Below are positions 1-9,227 of a stretch of DNA of 64,000 nucleotides, piece by piece (position 1 is the first letter of the stretch; every line of letters starts with the position of its first letter). Source of the stretch: an uncultured Mobiluncus sp. Its GTDB lineage: Bacteria > Actinomycetota > Actinomycetes > Actinomycetales > Actinomycetaceae. The notes beneath the pieces were generated by a model. The model was given only the letters and a program-made list of their open reading frames with translations, ran no database searches and was not told the DNA's origin. The stretch spans positions 46,930 through 110,929 of the forward strand of contig NZ_CABTWO010000005.1 of assembly GCF_902488535.1 (NCBI RefSeq). The letters run 5' to 3'. The position numbers and the translations under genes are program-made.

Positions 1-1
1 G

Positions 2-304
2 AAAACTGCGGTGCTGGGAGTGAGTCCACAGCTGCTGCTAACAAACACCGCCTATGATCCCCAGGTTGCGGTACAGATGAGCACCGCGGTACGAAGGTTA
101 TTTCGCTCGGATTATGCGCTGTCTACCACCGGAGTTGCGGGTCCAGGCCCGGATGAAGGCGTGGCGCCGGGGAGGGGGTATGTCTGTCTGGCCACTCCGC
201 AAGGCACGGAAGTGCGGGAGGTCGACCGACCAGGCACTCGCGCAGAAGTTCGCGCGGCGTTTGTGCGGGCGGCTTTGGAATTGCTGGTGTCTCACCTTGG
301 TTGA
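2..304 (+). CDS. pncC: CinA C-terminal domain protein (nicotinamide-nucleotide amidase), 5'-truncated by window edge
   Basis: The frame is open from the window edge and ends at TGA 302-304, so only about the last 100 codons are present. The visible protein carries the CinA C-terminal signature: TTGVAGPGPDEG, the usual TGxAGP loop, followed by the PxGxGYVCLAT strand. Family members deamidate nicotinamide mononucleotide in pyridine-nucleotide salvage; some carry an additional N-terminal MoaB-like domain, which cannot be judged here. The gene reads toward miaB, with 78 bases between them. In many actinobacteria recA and recX follow cinA; here they do not. Family assignment is solid, full domain composition unknown. 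Confidence 0.85.
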   Translation, partial: KTAVLGVSPQLLLTNTAYDPQVAVQMSTAVRRLFRSDYALSTTGVAGPGPDEGVAPGRGYVCLATPQGTEVREVDRPGTRAEVRAAFVRAALELLVSHLG

Positions 305-382
305 ACATCCCGGACGCGGCGCGCAGTCGCGGCAGTCGGCGAAAGTGACGGCATCAGCGGCATGACATAAAATGAGCCGGTG

Positions 383-1879
383 ATGGAAACTCCGCGAACT
401 TACCTGGTGAAAACGCTTGGCTGCCAGATGAACGAACATGACTCGGAACGCATGGCTGGCTTGCTTGACGCTGCCGGCTGGGTGCCGGTTGAGGAGGTTC
501 CGCAAAAAGCTGCGCGCGCTACCAACGCCGGAGATGGCGGGGCTGACCTGGTGGTTTTGAATACCTGTTCGGTGCGTGAGGCTGCAGGGACAAAACTCTA
601 CGGCAATTTGGGACAACTGGCAGACGTGAAACGAAACCGTCCCGGAATGATGATTGCCGTGGGAGGATGCTTCGCCCAGCAGGAAGGCGCGAAAATCCTT
701 GACCGGGCTCCGTGGGTGGACGCAGTCTTCGGGACGCATAATATCGACGCTCTTCCGGTGCTGCTGAAGCGTGCCGAACACAACCAAGAGGCCGCGGTGG
801 AAATCGAGGAGAGCCTGAAAGTGTTCCCCTCCGTTCTGCCGGCGCATCGCCAATCTCCGGCTTCAGCCTGGGTATCTATCTCGGTGGGATGCAACAACAC
901 CTGCACTTTTTGTATTGTGCCTTCCCTGCGGGGTCGGGAACGGGACCGGAATCCTGCAGACATCCTGGCGGAAGTGCAGGCGGTAGTGGATGCGGGAGCC
1001 GTGGAAGTGACCTTGCTGGGGCAAAACGTGAACAGCTACGGAATGAGCTTCGGAAGGCGCGGCGCTTTTGCCGATTTGCTGCGAGATGTTGGAAAAACGC
1101 CGGGGCTGGAACGCCTACGTTTCACTTCGCCCCATCCCGCGGCCTTTACCGAGGACGTCATCGCCGCCATGGCGCAGACCCCGACGGTGATGCCTTCTCT
1201 GCATTTTCCGTTGCAATCCGGTTCGGACCGGATTTTGCGGCAAATGCGACGTTCCTACCGGTCTGAACGATTTTTAAGGATTCTCGAGCAGGTCAGGACC
1301 GCTATCCCCGAAGCCGCCATCACCACCGATGTCATCGTTGGATTTCCCGGCGAAACTGAAGCTGACTTCCAAGACACTCTCGATGTTTTGCGCGAAGCTC
1401 GGTTCCAAGCTGCGTTTACGTTCATTTACTCCCGTCGTCCCGGTACTCCCGCCGCCGACCGAGACGACCAGGTGGACCCGGAAATAGTGGCGCAGCGCTA
1501 CCAAAGACTCTTGGAACTGCAAGAAAAAATCACCTTGGAGGAAAACGAAAAGCTAGAGGGGCAGACGGTGGAAGTCTTGGTCACCGCGGGTGGTCGGAAA
1601 GACGAAGCCACCGCGCGAATGAGCGGACGCGCCCGGGACAATCGTTTGGTTCATTTTGCGGTTCCCCAAGGCGTTAAGGTCCGTCCCGGGGATTTTGTGA
1701 CGGTCGGTGTGACCCATGGCGCGCCGCACCACCTCGTGGCGGATTCCGCCCTCACTCCGGGTGGTGTATTCACCCTTCGCCCCACTCGCGCCGGTGACCT
1801 GTGGGAAGCGGCACACCTCGAAAAGCCTCGCGGCACCCTCTTGGGAATGCCCGGACGTAAGCCGGGACCAACGAGTTAG
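383..1879 (+). CDS. miaB: tRNA-2-methylthio-N6-dimethylallyladenosine synthase MiaB
   Basis: Radical-SAM methylthiotransferase that adds a methylthio group to i6A37 of tRNAs reading UNN codons, acting after MiaA. The N-terminal UPF0004 domain supplies three cluster-binding cysteines at about residues 14, 62 and 96 (LGCQMNEH, NTCSVRE, GGCFAQQ). The radical-SAM cluster motif CNNTCTFC lies near residues 170-177, and a TRAM-like segment is near residues 370-450. The length of 498 aa is normal for actinobacterial MiaB. A GTG codon directly before the chosen ATG is an alternative start; no clear Shine-Dalgarno is seen for either. miaA begins 10 bases after the stop, so the two enzymes of the same modification pathway are likely co-transcribed. 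Confidence 0.95.
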   Translation: METPRTYLVKTLGCQMNEHDSERMAGLLDAAGWVPVEEVPQKAARATNAGDGGADLVVLNTCSVREAAGTKLYGNLGQLADVKRNRPGMMIAVGGCFAQQEGAKILDRAPWVDAVFGTHNIDALPVLLKRAEHNQEAAVEIEESLKVFPSVLPAHRQSPASAWVSISVGCNNTCTFCIVPSLRGRERDRNPADILAEVQAVVDAGAVEVTLLGQNVNSYGMSFGRRGAFADLLRDVGKTPGLERLRFTSPHPAAFTEDVIAAMAQTPTVMPSLHFPLQSGSDRILRQMRRSYRSERFLRILEQVRTAIPEAAITTDVIVGFPGETEADFQDTLDVLREARFQAAFTFIYSRRPGTPAADRDDQVDPEIVAQRYQRLLELQEKITLEENEKLEGQTVEVLVTAGGRKDEATARMSGRARDNRLVHFAVPQGVKVRPGDFVTVGVTHGAPHHLVADSALTPGGVFTLRPTRAGDLWEAAHLEKPRGTLLGMPGRKPGPTS

Positions 1880-1889
1880 GGACCAAACC

Positions 1890-2849
1890 GTGATTGTTGC
1901 GATTGTGGGGCCGACCGCTACGGGGAAAAGCAACCTGGGGCTGGACTTCGCACAGCGAGTGTCCCGCGACCCGGAGCTAAAAGCTAGGTTTCCGGGCGGG
2001 GTAGAGATTATTAGCGCGGACGCTTTCCAGCTCTATCGGGGTATGGACGTGGGTACGGCAAAAACCCCGGAATCCCAACGCCACGGGATTCCGCACCATC
2101 AGATAGACGTGCTGTGGCCTGATGCAGAAGCCTCGGTGGCGGCATATCAAAAATATGCCCGCTCTGACGTGACGGCGATTGCAGCACGTGGAGCTTTACC
2201 CCTGGTAGTGGGGGGTAGCGGGCTGTACGTGCGGGCGCTGTTGGATGTGCTGGAGTTTCCTCCCACTGACCCCGCGGTTCGCGCTCGGTGGGAGGCGCAG
2301 GCGGAGCAACTCGGAGCGCCACAACTGCACGAAATCTTGCAGCGTAAAGACCCGAAAGCAGCCGAAACCATCGAGCCGCTCAATGCGCGTCGCCTGGTCA
2401 GAGCCTTGGAAGTGATGGAAATTACCGGGCGCCCATTCTCCGCGACTTTGCCGCGCGGGGAATACTGGCAGCCCGACACCCACGTCTTTTATCTGACGCG
2501 AAACCTTGATGAACTGGACGAACGCATCAATGCGCGATCGCACGAAATGTTTAGCCAAGGACTGCTCGAGGAAACGGCACGACTTGCTGCAGACCGGGCT
2601 CACCCTCTGGGGATTACCGCGCAAAAGGCCACCGGATACAGCCAAGCTCTGGCGGTGCTACGCGGTGAGATGACGGTGGACGATGGTATCGCGGCCACCG
2701 CTTTGGCGACCCGACAGCTGTCCCGGCGACAAATCAAGTGGTTCCGCCGCGACAAACGGGCAACAGAAGTCGCCTGGAGTCACATGAACTTAGAGGAACA
2801 GGGTCGGAGATTTTTTGCGCAGGCTCGCAGCCAGATTCTGGGTCACTGA
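1890..2849 (+). CDS. miaA: tRNA dimethylallyltransferase MiaA
   Basis: Transfers the dimethylallyl group from DMAPP to A37 of tRNA, giving the substrate of MiaB. The P-loop GPTATGKS is at about residues 7-14, followed by DAFQLYRGMDVGTAK and GIPHHQIDV, both family signatures. The frame is open upstream to 1716 inside miaB, but the protein that aligns with the family starts at GTG 1890, giving 319 aa, the normal length. The last 60 bases overlap the end of the convergent YbjN-like gene. Many actinobacteria have dapF next; it is missing here. Confidence 0.94.
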   Translation: MIVAIVGPTATGKSNLGLDFAQRVSRDPELKARFPGGVEIISADAFQLYRGMDVGTAKTPESQRHGIPHHQIDVLWPDAEASVAAYQKYARSDVTAIAARGALPLVVGGSGLYVRALLDVLEFPPTDPAVRARWEAQAEQLGAPQLHEILQRKDPKAAETIEPLNARRLVRALEVMEITGRPFSATLPRGEYWQPDTHVFYLTRNLDELDERINARSHEMFSQGLLEETARLAADRAHPLGITAQKATGYSQALAVLRGEMTVDDGIAATALATRQLSRRQIKWFRRDKRATEVAWSHMNLEEQGRRFFAQARSQILGH

Positions 2850-3719
2850 CATCCCCGTCACGATTTCCGTGTCTAGCTGGCGTTCACTCAGGCCTTCGCC
2901 CACGGAAACCAGGTAATCAAAACGCAGGTAGGGTTGGGTTCGCATCCCCAGAACAGAAGTCACGCCCAAGGCATTGAACGTATTTAACTCATTGATGGCA
3001 TCGAACAAGTTTTCGGCAGGGAACGGCTGTCCCAGCTCAACCAGCAGAGACGTGGACAGCCAGGTGTCTTCCCCGAATAGCCGCAAAACCATCAAGTCGT
3101 CCGAATCGCGCAGGCGCAGCACCGTCCCGTCACGGTATACTCGCAGGTCTAGGCGCGCTGCCGCTTGGGCAACCGACTCTACGCTGACCGGTGCGGTGAG
3201 AGAATTATCCGAAAACCCCGGAACAATCTGGACGATGTGCTGTTTGGGCAGCAGGTCATGGTGGGAAAAGTCCGTTTCTGCATCCAGTTCGCAGGGAAAA
3301 TCGGCTTCCACACCAGAAAAGAAACGGTCAGTCATAATCAAAGCCAGCAGCAGATGGGCTTCCAGCTGCTGGTCACCCATACCCACAGTGACTTGGACAT
3401 TCGTCTGAGCACAGAGATGATAGTGATTGCCGTGCAGATAAGTCACCACTCGTGGACCGACAGCCTCGCGATTGTGGTGCAGGACGTAGGGCAGTAGTCG
3501 GGGGCGTTCGTGAATGGAAACCGTGGCGCGCCAGACCGAGCGCACGCGCAAGACCCCCGTCACCAAGTCAATGTAACTGGTGGCGGTTGTGCCAGGCACC
3601 ATTACTGTGCGCCTAGAGTCATAAACGTCCACAACATAGCTGCGAGAAGCGCCATCGAGGGCTTCGCAGATGCGTTCTAGTGTCACCACCCGCGGACGTT
3701 GAGCGGTCAACTGCGGCAT
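2790..3719 (-). CDS. YbjN-domain protein, apparent tandem duplication
   Basis: A 309-aa soluble protein with no signal peptide or membrane segment. Its two halves look alike: each has a strand resembling the YbjN / type III chaperone-like fold, with sensory-type phrases such as RVVTYLHGNHYHLCA in the first half and VLRLFGEDTWLSTSLLVELG in the second, each followed by a helix of the form LFDAINELNTFNALG. YbjN-like proteins are common beside miaA in actinobacteria and have no settled biochemical role. The gene ends inside miaA (60-base convergent overlap). Its ATG at 3717-3719 has no Shine-Dalgarno, but TAACAT lies a few bases upstream, so a leaderless transcript is possible. Domain call is moderate; function unknown. 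Confidence 0.7.
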   Translation of the reverse strand: MPQLTAQRPRVVTLERICEALDGASRSYVVDVYDSRRTVMVPGTTATSYIDLVTGVLRVRSVWRATVSIHERPRLLPYVLHHNREAVGPRVVTYLHGNHYHLCAQTNVQVTVGMGDQQLEAHLLLALIMTDRFFSGVEADFPCELDAETDFSHHDLLPKQHIVQIVPGFSDNSLTAPVSVESVAQAAARLDLRVYRDGTVLRLRDSDDLMVLRLFGEDTWLSTSLLVELGQPFPAENLFDAINELNTFNALGVTSVLGMRTQPYLRFDYLVSVGEGLSERQLDTEIVTGMSVTQNLAASLRKKSPTLFL

Positions 3720-3890
3720 AATTTAATGTTACGGGGCAGGCTCGTGCTTTGGGCGAAAACGGGGAGCCGAATAATTTAGACACCCCTAACGCCGCAGTTC
3801 GCAAGGGAATCTGTCGTTTTGTCGGTGACGCTCGGGGGGAGGCTGCAAGCCCGCGGCGCGGGTTCCTTTGCCGGAGACTTTCGGGGTGCC

Positions 3891-4535
3891 TCAGGCGGCG
3901 CTCCGGCGCAGCTGCAGCACCCGAAATCCTTTCGAGGAGGCGATTTTTTCCCCGGCCCAACCGTGCTCGTTTAGATATGCCAGGAATGGATCAGAGCCGA
4001 GGTTGCGTCCCATCACCAGGTAGGCGACCCCATCTGGCTTTAAACGAGTTCGCCAGGCCTCCCACATTGCGTGCAGGGCAGTTTTGCCCACGCGCACCGG
4101 CGGGTTGGACCAGATAACATCCACGGAGTTGGGACCCAGGGCAGCAAAAGCGTCGGCTTCGCTCAGGGCTTGGATATTGTGCAATCCGTTCGCTGCCGCG
4201 TTTGCCCTGGTTAGCTCGATAGCGCGAGTGTTTACATCCACGGCGTAAACCTGTGCGGAGGGACGCTCGGCGGCTAAAGTTAGCGCCAACGGTCCCCATC
4301 CGCAGCCCACATCGACGAAAACTCCTGAACCACCCAGCTCCTGAGTGGAAGGCAGAGGGGGCACCTTACGCAGTAACACCTCAGTGCCCTTGTCCAAACC
4401 GTGACCGGAAAAAACCCCGTGAGCAGTCGTGACGCGAAAATCACGACCGGCTAAGGAAACGGTTAGCTCCCGAGTGGATCCCTCGGAATGGGGAGTGGCT
4501 GCGAAATAGTGCTCGCCGGCAGGCTGCAAACTCAA
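3891..4535 (-). CDS. RsmC-like class I SAM-dependent methyltransferase
   Basis: A 214-aa methyltransferase. Motif I is DVGCGWGPLAL at about residues 72-82, the acidic loop YAVDVNTRAIELTRAN follows, and the catalytic SNPPVRVGK motif sits near residue 140. This SNPP form is typical of N6/N2 purine methyltransferases of the RsmC/RsmD/MTS group. RsmC methylates G1207 of 16S rRNA, but this protein is a single-domain version and its substrate is inferred only. It starts with TTG preceded by AGGAG at 5-base spacing, and lies 18 bases after the upstream membrane-protein gene, suggesting a two-gene operon. About 170 bases without a gene follow it on the left. Confidence 0.82.
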   Translation of the reverse strand: MSLQPAGEHYFAATPHSEGSTRELTVSLAGRDFRVTTAHGVFSGHGLDKGTEVLLRKVPPLPSTQELGGSGVFVDVGCGWGPLALTLAAERPSAQVYAVDVNTRAIELTRANAAANGLHNIQALSEADAFAALGPNSVDVIWSNPPVRVGKTALHAMWEAWRTRLKPDGVAYLVMGRNLGSDPFLAYLNEHGWAGEKIASSKGFRVLQLRRSAA

Positions 4536-4553
4536 CTGGTCTCCTAACTTGTC

Positions 4554-5537
4554 TCAAAAAAGTTTAGCGACCACGTGGCTGATTAACGAAGTGAGCACGC
4601 TGACAATCAGCCCCAGCAGGAACGCTCCCAAAACGCTGTGTGTAAAGAAAAATAGGCAAACGCCCGCGCCCAGGGCGGAAAGTACGAACTCAATCATCCA
4701 CTCCAGTAGCTGCGGAATATGCAGGCGCAACGCCACGGCTTGTGCCGCCTCGTCCAAAATGACTAAAACGACCGTGACCAGCAATGACAGACCGAGGTAG
4801 GGCCAAAAATCTTCAAAGATAATCGCAATCTCTTGAGGACCCCAGCCGGAGAGCAGCAGCACACACAGGGTAGGAATCATCAGCACCAGCAGGTTTCCCA
4901 GCAGCCGTGCCGCGATGTTGGCGATTTCCACAGGGGAGCGCGGGTCGGTAGGCTTCGCGGGATGGTTCGCGGAAGCGCGGGGTTCCGAGGGCTGCGAAAT
5001 CCGTTGTGTGTGGCCGGGAATGACGGAGTTTTGCGCCGTTTCAGAGGGGTGGTCCGCAGAAGCGGGGCCGGGCGGGTTCGCGTTTTTTTCCTGTTTCGTC
5101 TCTGGGGACGATGCCGGGGCGCTAAAGGTCGGAGCACCGGGCTGGGGATAGACTGTTTCGTCCCCGGTCGTCTCCGTGGTCGCTGACGATGCGCTGACTT
5201 CAGCAGCGGGATCTGTCGGAGCTTCTATCTCAGCAGGCTGCGAGGGGTTCGCGGCGGTTCTAGCGGGACCGGAATCAATAGTCTTCGGCTTCGTTCGACG
5301 CAGTCGTTCGGGAACCATGATGGTGGAATCGAGTTCGGCCGCTTCGAGGATGATTTCCTCCTCGGAACGCCAGTCAGGCACGTTGAACAGGGCCTTGTGG
5401 CGTTTCTTAAGGCGTTCATCGGCAGGATTAGGGACGGGAGCCGTGCGGGGGAGCGACTGGCCGAACGGGGACGCACGCCGAGCAGACGGAGCGTCAAAAT
5501 TTTCGTCTCCGGGGTCCGTTGTATCCTTTAAAACCAA
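4554..5537 (-). CDS. Uncharacterised protein: disordered N-terminus and C-terminal membrane domain
   Basis: No family recognised. The 327-aa product has a proline-, alanine- and glutamate-rich N-terminal two-thirds of low complexity, probably cytoplasmic, with a possibly ordered stretch near residues 40-80 (FNVPDWRSEEEIILEA). The last 115 residues form about four hydrophobic segments (for example NLLVLMIPTLCVLLLSG and LLVTVVLVILDEAAQAVAL). The start is TTG 5537, weakly supported by AAAGG eight bases upstream. It diverges from hflX and sits 18 bases before the methyltransferase gene on the same strand. A membrane anchor or scaffold role is possible but not shown. Confidence 0.65.
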   Translation of the reverse strand: MVLKDTTDPGDENFDAPSARRASPFGQSLPRTAPVPNPADERLKKRHKALFNVPDWRSEEEIILEAAELDSTIMVPERLRRTKPKTIDSGPARTAANPSQPAEIEAPTDPAAEVSASSATTETTGDETVYPQPGAPTFSAPASSPETKQEKNANPPGPASADHPSETAQNSVIPGHTQRISQPSEPRASANHPAKPTDPRSPVEIANIAARLLGNLLVLMIPTLCVLLLSGWGPQEIAIIFEDFWPYLGLSLLVTVVLVILDEAAQAVALRLHIPQLLEWMIEFVLSALGAGVCLFFFTHSVLGAFLLGLIVSVLTSLISHVVAKLF

Positions 5538-5552
5538 AGCTCAAACCTTTAC

Positions 5553-5580
5553 TTGCATGGGCCGGGGGATACCCTAAATT
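5553..5580 (+). promoter_or_regulatory. Candidate sigma-70 type promoter for hflX
   Basis: TTGCAT at 5553-5558 and TAAATT at 5575-5580 are separated by 16 bases. The -10 lies 20 bases before the TTG start chosen for hflX. The box also covers the alternative upstream start at 5553, which argues for the downstream start. Confidence 0.4.
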
Positions 5581-5600
5581 CTAGGCGGAAGGACTATAAC

Positions 5601-7121
5601 TTGCAGGAAAACACGGAGGATTACCCAAACTTGGGTTTCCTTTCGGGTGCGCCGCTGGTGGGAGAGGTGACCGCGTCGGACAATCCGACCCGGTCTCAGC
5701 CCGACGCTGCCGAGCAAGCCCAGCGGTGGGCCGATCGCTATGCCTTGGGGCGGGTGGAATCCATCGGTTCTGAGCTACAGGACATCAGCGAGGTTGAATA
5801 CCGTGAAGTTCGCCTGGAAAAAGTTATTTTGGTGGGGATTTTCGCCGCCGACCGGGATGAGGCTGAACTGTCGCTGCAAGAGCTTGCCGCCCTGGCGAAA
5901 ACGGCGGGAGCTGTCGTGCTGGCCGGGCTGTTGCAACGGCGTGAGAAACCTGACGTGGCGACTTTCCTGGGGCGAGGCAAAGCTCACGAACTGCAAGCTC
6001 AGGTGGCGGCTCTCGGCGCGGATACCGTCATCGTCGATGATGAGTTAGCCCCCAGTCAACGCCGGGCCCTGGAGGACGTGGTAAAGGTCAAGGTCATCGA
6101 CCGCACCGCCCTCATTTTGGATATTTTTGCCCAGCACGCCACCTCACGGGAAGGCAAAGCCCAGGTGGAACTGGCTCAGCTGGAATACCTGCTGCCGAGG
6201 TTGCGCGGCTGGGGCGAATCGATGAGCCGGCAGGCCGGCGGACGTGCCGCCGCGGGTGAAGGTATCGGCGCGCGCGGACCCGGTGAAACCAAGATTGAAC
6301 TCGATCGGCGCCGAATTCGATCCCGGATGGCTCGGCTGCGGCGCACCATAAAATCTTTGGCTCCGACACGTGAAGCGAAACGAGCCAGTCGTAAGGCTGG
6401 GGGAGTACCCGCGGTGGCGATTGTGGGCTACACCAACGCGGGCAAATCCTCGCTGCTGAATCGGCTGGCGGGAGCCAATCTGCTGGTGCATGATGCCCTG
6501 TTTGCCACTCTTGACCCCAGCGTGCGCCGGACTCATACTCCGGAAGGGCGGGAATACACCCTGACGGATACGGTTGGGTTCGTGCGGCGCCTGCCTACCG
6601 AACTGGTGGAGGCTTTTCGTTCCACGTTGGAAGAGACCGCTATGGCTGATTTGATTTTGCACGTTGTGGACGGTTCCAACCCCGACCCGCTGGCGCAAGT
6701 CGCCGCGGTTGACGCCACCCTGGAGGCTGTGGAGGGCATCGAGGACGTCACGGTCATGATGGTGGTAAACAAAATCGATCAGGCTTCGGCTCCCGCCCTC
6801 GCGCTGCTGCGTCATTCCTTACCGGAGGCATACTACGTTTCGGCACGGACCGGGGAAGGCATCGAGACGCTGCAGGAAGCCATTGCGGACCGTTTGCCTT
6901 GGCCGGGGCAGCGGGTTCGGGTAGTGGTGAAGTGGGAAAACACGGGTCTGCTGGAACGGATTTATCGTGACGGCAAGCTTTTGACCCGACAGACCCGCGA
7001 GGACGGCACCTTTATAGACGCATGGGTCCCCCCGGTTTTGGGAGCAAAACTGCTGGATCAGGCTATGGAAGATAATTACGGAATCGGTGAGGGGGTCGAC
7101 AGTGACGCAAACGATAGATGA
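5601..7121 (+). CDS. hflX: Ribosome-associated GTPase HflX
   Basis: HflX binds the 50S subunit and 70S ribosomes and helps rescue or split stalled ribosomes. The N-terminal HflX domain contains LLQRREKPDVATFLGRGK and the conserved glycine-rich linker near GARGPGETKIELDRRRIR. The G domain shows GYTNAGKSSL (G1), DTVGFVRRLP (G3) and NKID (G4). The frame is open from 5553, but TTG 5601 has GGAAGGA at 5587-5593 and lies downstream of a plausible promoter, so 506 aa is preferred. It is followed, with a 20-base overlap, by dinG. Confidence 0.93.
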   Translation: MQENTEDYPNLGFLSGAPLVGEVTASDNPTRSQPDAAEQAQRWADRYALGRVESIGSELQDISEVEYREVRLEKVILVGIFAADRDEAELSLQELAALAKTAGAVVLAGLLQRREKPDVATFLGRGKAHELQAQVAALGADTVIVDDELAPSQRRALEDVVKVKVIDRTALILDIFAQHATSREGKAQVELAQLEYLLPRLRGWGESMSRQAGGRAAAGEGIGARGPGETKIELDRRRIRSRMARLRRTIKSLAPTREAKRASRKAGGVPAVAIVGYTNAGKSSLLNRLAGANLLVHDALFATLDPSVRRTHTPEGREYTLTDTVGFVRRLPTELVEAFRSTLEETAMADLILHVVDGSNPDPLAQVAAVDATLEAVEGIEDVTVMMVVNKIDQASAPALALLRHSLPEAYYVSARTGEGIETLQEAIADRLPWPGQRVRVVVKWENTGLLERIYRDGKLLTRQTREDGTFIDAWVPPVLGAKLLDQAMEDNYGIGEGVDSDANDR

Positions 7122-9207
7122 CGACACCGCGGACATGTCCGACGCTGAGACAGGCGCTTTTTCGGACTATGTTCCCAGTTCAGAGTTGCAAAAGGTGTTG
7201 ACTGAGGCGGTGTCTTTGTTGGGAGGTAGTGAGCGGCCCGGTCAGGTGGCGATGGCGGCCGCGGTGGAACAATCGCTGCGCTCAGATGGCAAATTAGCAG
7301 TTCAGGCGGGGACTGGAACCGGGAAATCCCTGGGATACTTATTGCCTGCATTGCTGTACTGCCTGCACGAGGACGCCAGAGTGGTCATTTCGACCGCAAC
7401 TTTGGCTCTGCAAAACCAAATCATCACTAAAGACGCCCCCCTAGCGGTGGAGGCGGTTAAGAACGTGACCGGCTCCGAACTGCGCGTGGAGGTTCTCAAA
7501 GGCTGGCAAAACTATGTTTGCCTGCACAAGTTGAATGGCGGTTACGAGGGCAGCGAGGACGATTTATTTTCCACTATGGAAGATTCTCTCGCCCCTGGGG
7601 CAGGCGGGGGCGGTGAGGCCGCTTCGGGACGGGGAACGAAAACCGCGCGCCAAATGCGGGGATTTGCAGCTGAGACGAAAAAACTTTACGAGTGGGCTCG
7701 GGAAACGACCACCGGGGACCGGGACGAAGCTCCGCGCGGTATCGGGGCCCGGGCCTGGCGGCAAGTTTCCCTGTCCAGCCTGGAATGCGTCGGGGAAAAA
7801 TGCCCGTTCCGTTCCGAGTGCTTCCAAGTTTCGGCTCGCGATAAGGCAGCATTAGCGCAGGTGGTGGTGACTAACCACGCCATGATTGGGCTGGAGGCCG
7901 CCGGAAAACAGAATCCGCTGCCCCCATGTGAGGCCATCATCGTTGATGAGGCTCATGAACTGGCCGAAAGGGTGCGTTCGCAGGCGTCTACTGAGTTTAG
8001 TGCCAATATGTTGGCGACTTGTGCCAAGGCGGCGGGCAATTTGGGGGTTTCCGGCAGCGAGGAACTCTCCCAGCAAGCCATCATGCTGGGCGTGGCGCTG
8101 CAGAATCTGGAAGATAGCCGTCTCACGCAGATGCCTGAGGCAGTAGCGGAATGTCGGACTCTGGCTCTGCCGCCCTTGAAGGCTGCTCTAGCCGAGTTGA
8201 GTGCAAAGGGTGGGGGTGACGCGGGGGTAGACGGCGAAAAACATGCAGACGCGGCGAAAACGGCCGTTGCGAAAGCAGCACTGACCAGCCTATTAGATAC
8301 GCTTGAGACGATGACCCCGGAATCGGTCGCGAACGGCGAAACAATCCTGTGGCTGAGTCGGGGACGTGATGGCGACCAGGAACCCCGGCTCTACACCGCT
8401 CCGCTGGATGTGGCCGGAAAGCTCGCGAATCGATTGTGGAGCGAACACGCCATCATCGCGACCTCGGCCACCCTCAAGCTGGGGGGCACGTTTGCGCCGC
8501 TCATACACAAGATGGGTTTGCAGCTCGAGGAACCGCAGCCGGAAACCTTAGATGTCGGCTCGCCGTTTCGCCACGATCGGCAGGGCATTTTGTATTTGGC
8601 TCGGGACTTACCGGCGCCCACTCGCGGGGAGCACCCCGAAGTGTTTTGGGATCGCCTGGTGGAGCTGGTCGAGGCCTCGGGAGGCGGGGCGCTGGGGCTG
8701 TTTTCCTCACGCAAGATGGCTGAGCGGGCAGGGGAAGTGCTTCGGGAACGCACCGATTTGCCCATTATGGTCCAAGGTGAAGATTCCATGGCAGCCCTGG
8801 TTAACGATATGCGCGAGGACACTTCCGCCTGTCTGATGGGGACTCTCTCGCTGTGGCAGGGGGTGGATTTGCCGGGGAACACTTGCCGTTTGGTGCTGAT
8901 TGACCGGATTCCTTTCCCGGTTCCCAGCGACCCGGTCATTGAGGCCCGATGTGCCGCTGTCAAACGGGCTGGGGGCAGTGACTTTATGGAAGTTTCCCTG
9001 ACCCATGCCGCCCTGTTGCTGGCGCAGGGAACCGGGCGGCTGCTGCGTTCCGCCGCGGACCGCGGGGTGGTGGCGGTATTGGATTCACGTCTGGCGACCG
9101 CGCGGTATGGGGGATTTTTGCGAGCCTCCCTGCCGCCCTTGTGGCCCACGGAGGACGCGCAGGTAGTGCTGGACGCTTTACGGCGACTGCACCAGCAAGT
9201 TTCCTAG
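7102..9207 (+). CDS. dinG: ATP-dependent DNA helicase, DinG/XPD family
   Basis: Superfamily 2 iron-sulphur helicase that unwinds 5'-tailed and forked DNA or R-loops. Motif I is AGTGTGKSLGY, the DEAH box is IIVDEAHELAERV, and NHAMIGLEA is typical of the family. Cysteines CLHKLN and CVGEKCPFRSEC fit the iron-sulphur domain. The helicase C-terminal half contains GTLSLWQGVDLPG and QGTGRLLRS. GTG 7102 is preceded by GAGGGGG at about 6 bases, giving 701 aa; the frame is open 15 bases further upstream. It overlaps the hflX end by 20 bases, and I see no SOS box of its own. A GC hairpin separates it from lexA. Confidence 0.92.
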   Translation: MTQTIDDDTADMSDAETGAFSDYVPSSELQKVLTEAVSLLGGSERPGQVAMAAAVEQSLRSDGKLAVQAGTGTGKSLGYLLPALLYCLHEDARVVISTATLALQNQIITKDAPLAVEAVKNVTGSELRVEVLKGWQNYVCLHKLNGGYEGSEDDLFSTMEDSLAPGAGGGGEAASGRGTKTARQMRGFAAETKKLYEWARETTTGDRDEAPRGIGARAWRQVSLSSLECVGEKCPFRSECFQVSARDKAALAQVVVTNHAMIGLEAAGKQNPLPPCEAIIVDEAHELAERVRSQASTEFSANMLATCAKAAGNLGVSGSEELSQQAIMLGVALQNLEDSRLTQMPEAVAECRTLALPPLKAALAELSAKGGGDAGVDGEKHADAAKTAVAKAALTSLLDTLETMTPESVANGETILWLSRGRDGDQEPRLYTAPLDVAGKLANRLWSEHAIIATSATLKLGGTFAPLIHKMGLQLEEPQPETLDVGSPFRHDRQGILYLARDLPAPTRGEHPEVFWDRLVELVEASGGGALGLFSSRKMAERAGEVLRERTDLPIMVQGEDSMAALVNDMREDTSACLMGTLSLWQGVDLPGNTCRLVLIDRIPFPVPSDPVIEARCAAVKRAGGSDFMEVSLTHAALLLAQGTGRLLRSAADRGVVAVLDSRLATARYGGFLRASLPPLWPTEDAQVVLDALRRLHQQVS

Positions 9208-9210
9208 GGG

Positions 9211-9223
9211 TGGGCGCTGCCCA
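9211..9223. terminator. Short hairpin in the dinG/lexA convergent gap
   Basis: TGGGC and GCCCA flank a three-base loop exactly in the 20-base gap between two converging genes. No clear T-run follows on either strand, so a bidirectional terminator is plausible only. Confidence 0.3.
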
Positions 9224-9227
9224 AACC

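Noticed and set aside
3840..3880. GC-rich inverted repeat (CCCGC/GCGGG) between the YbjN and methyltransferase genes
   Set aside because: No T-run on either strand and high background GC, so not called a terminator.
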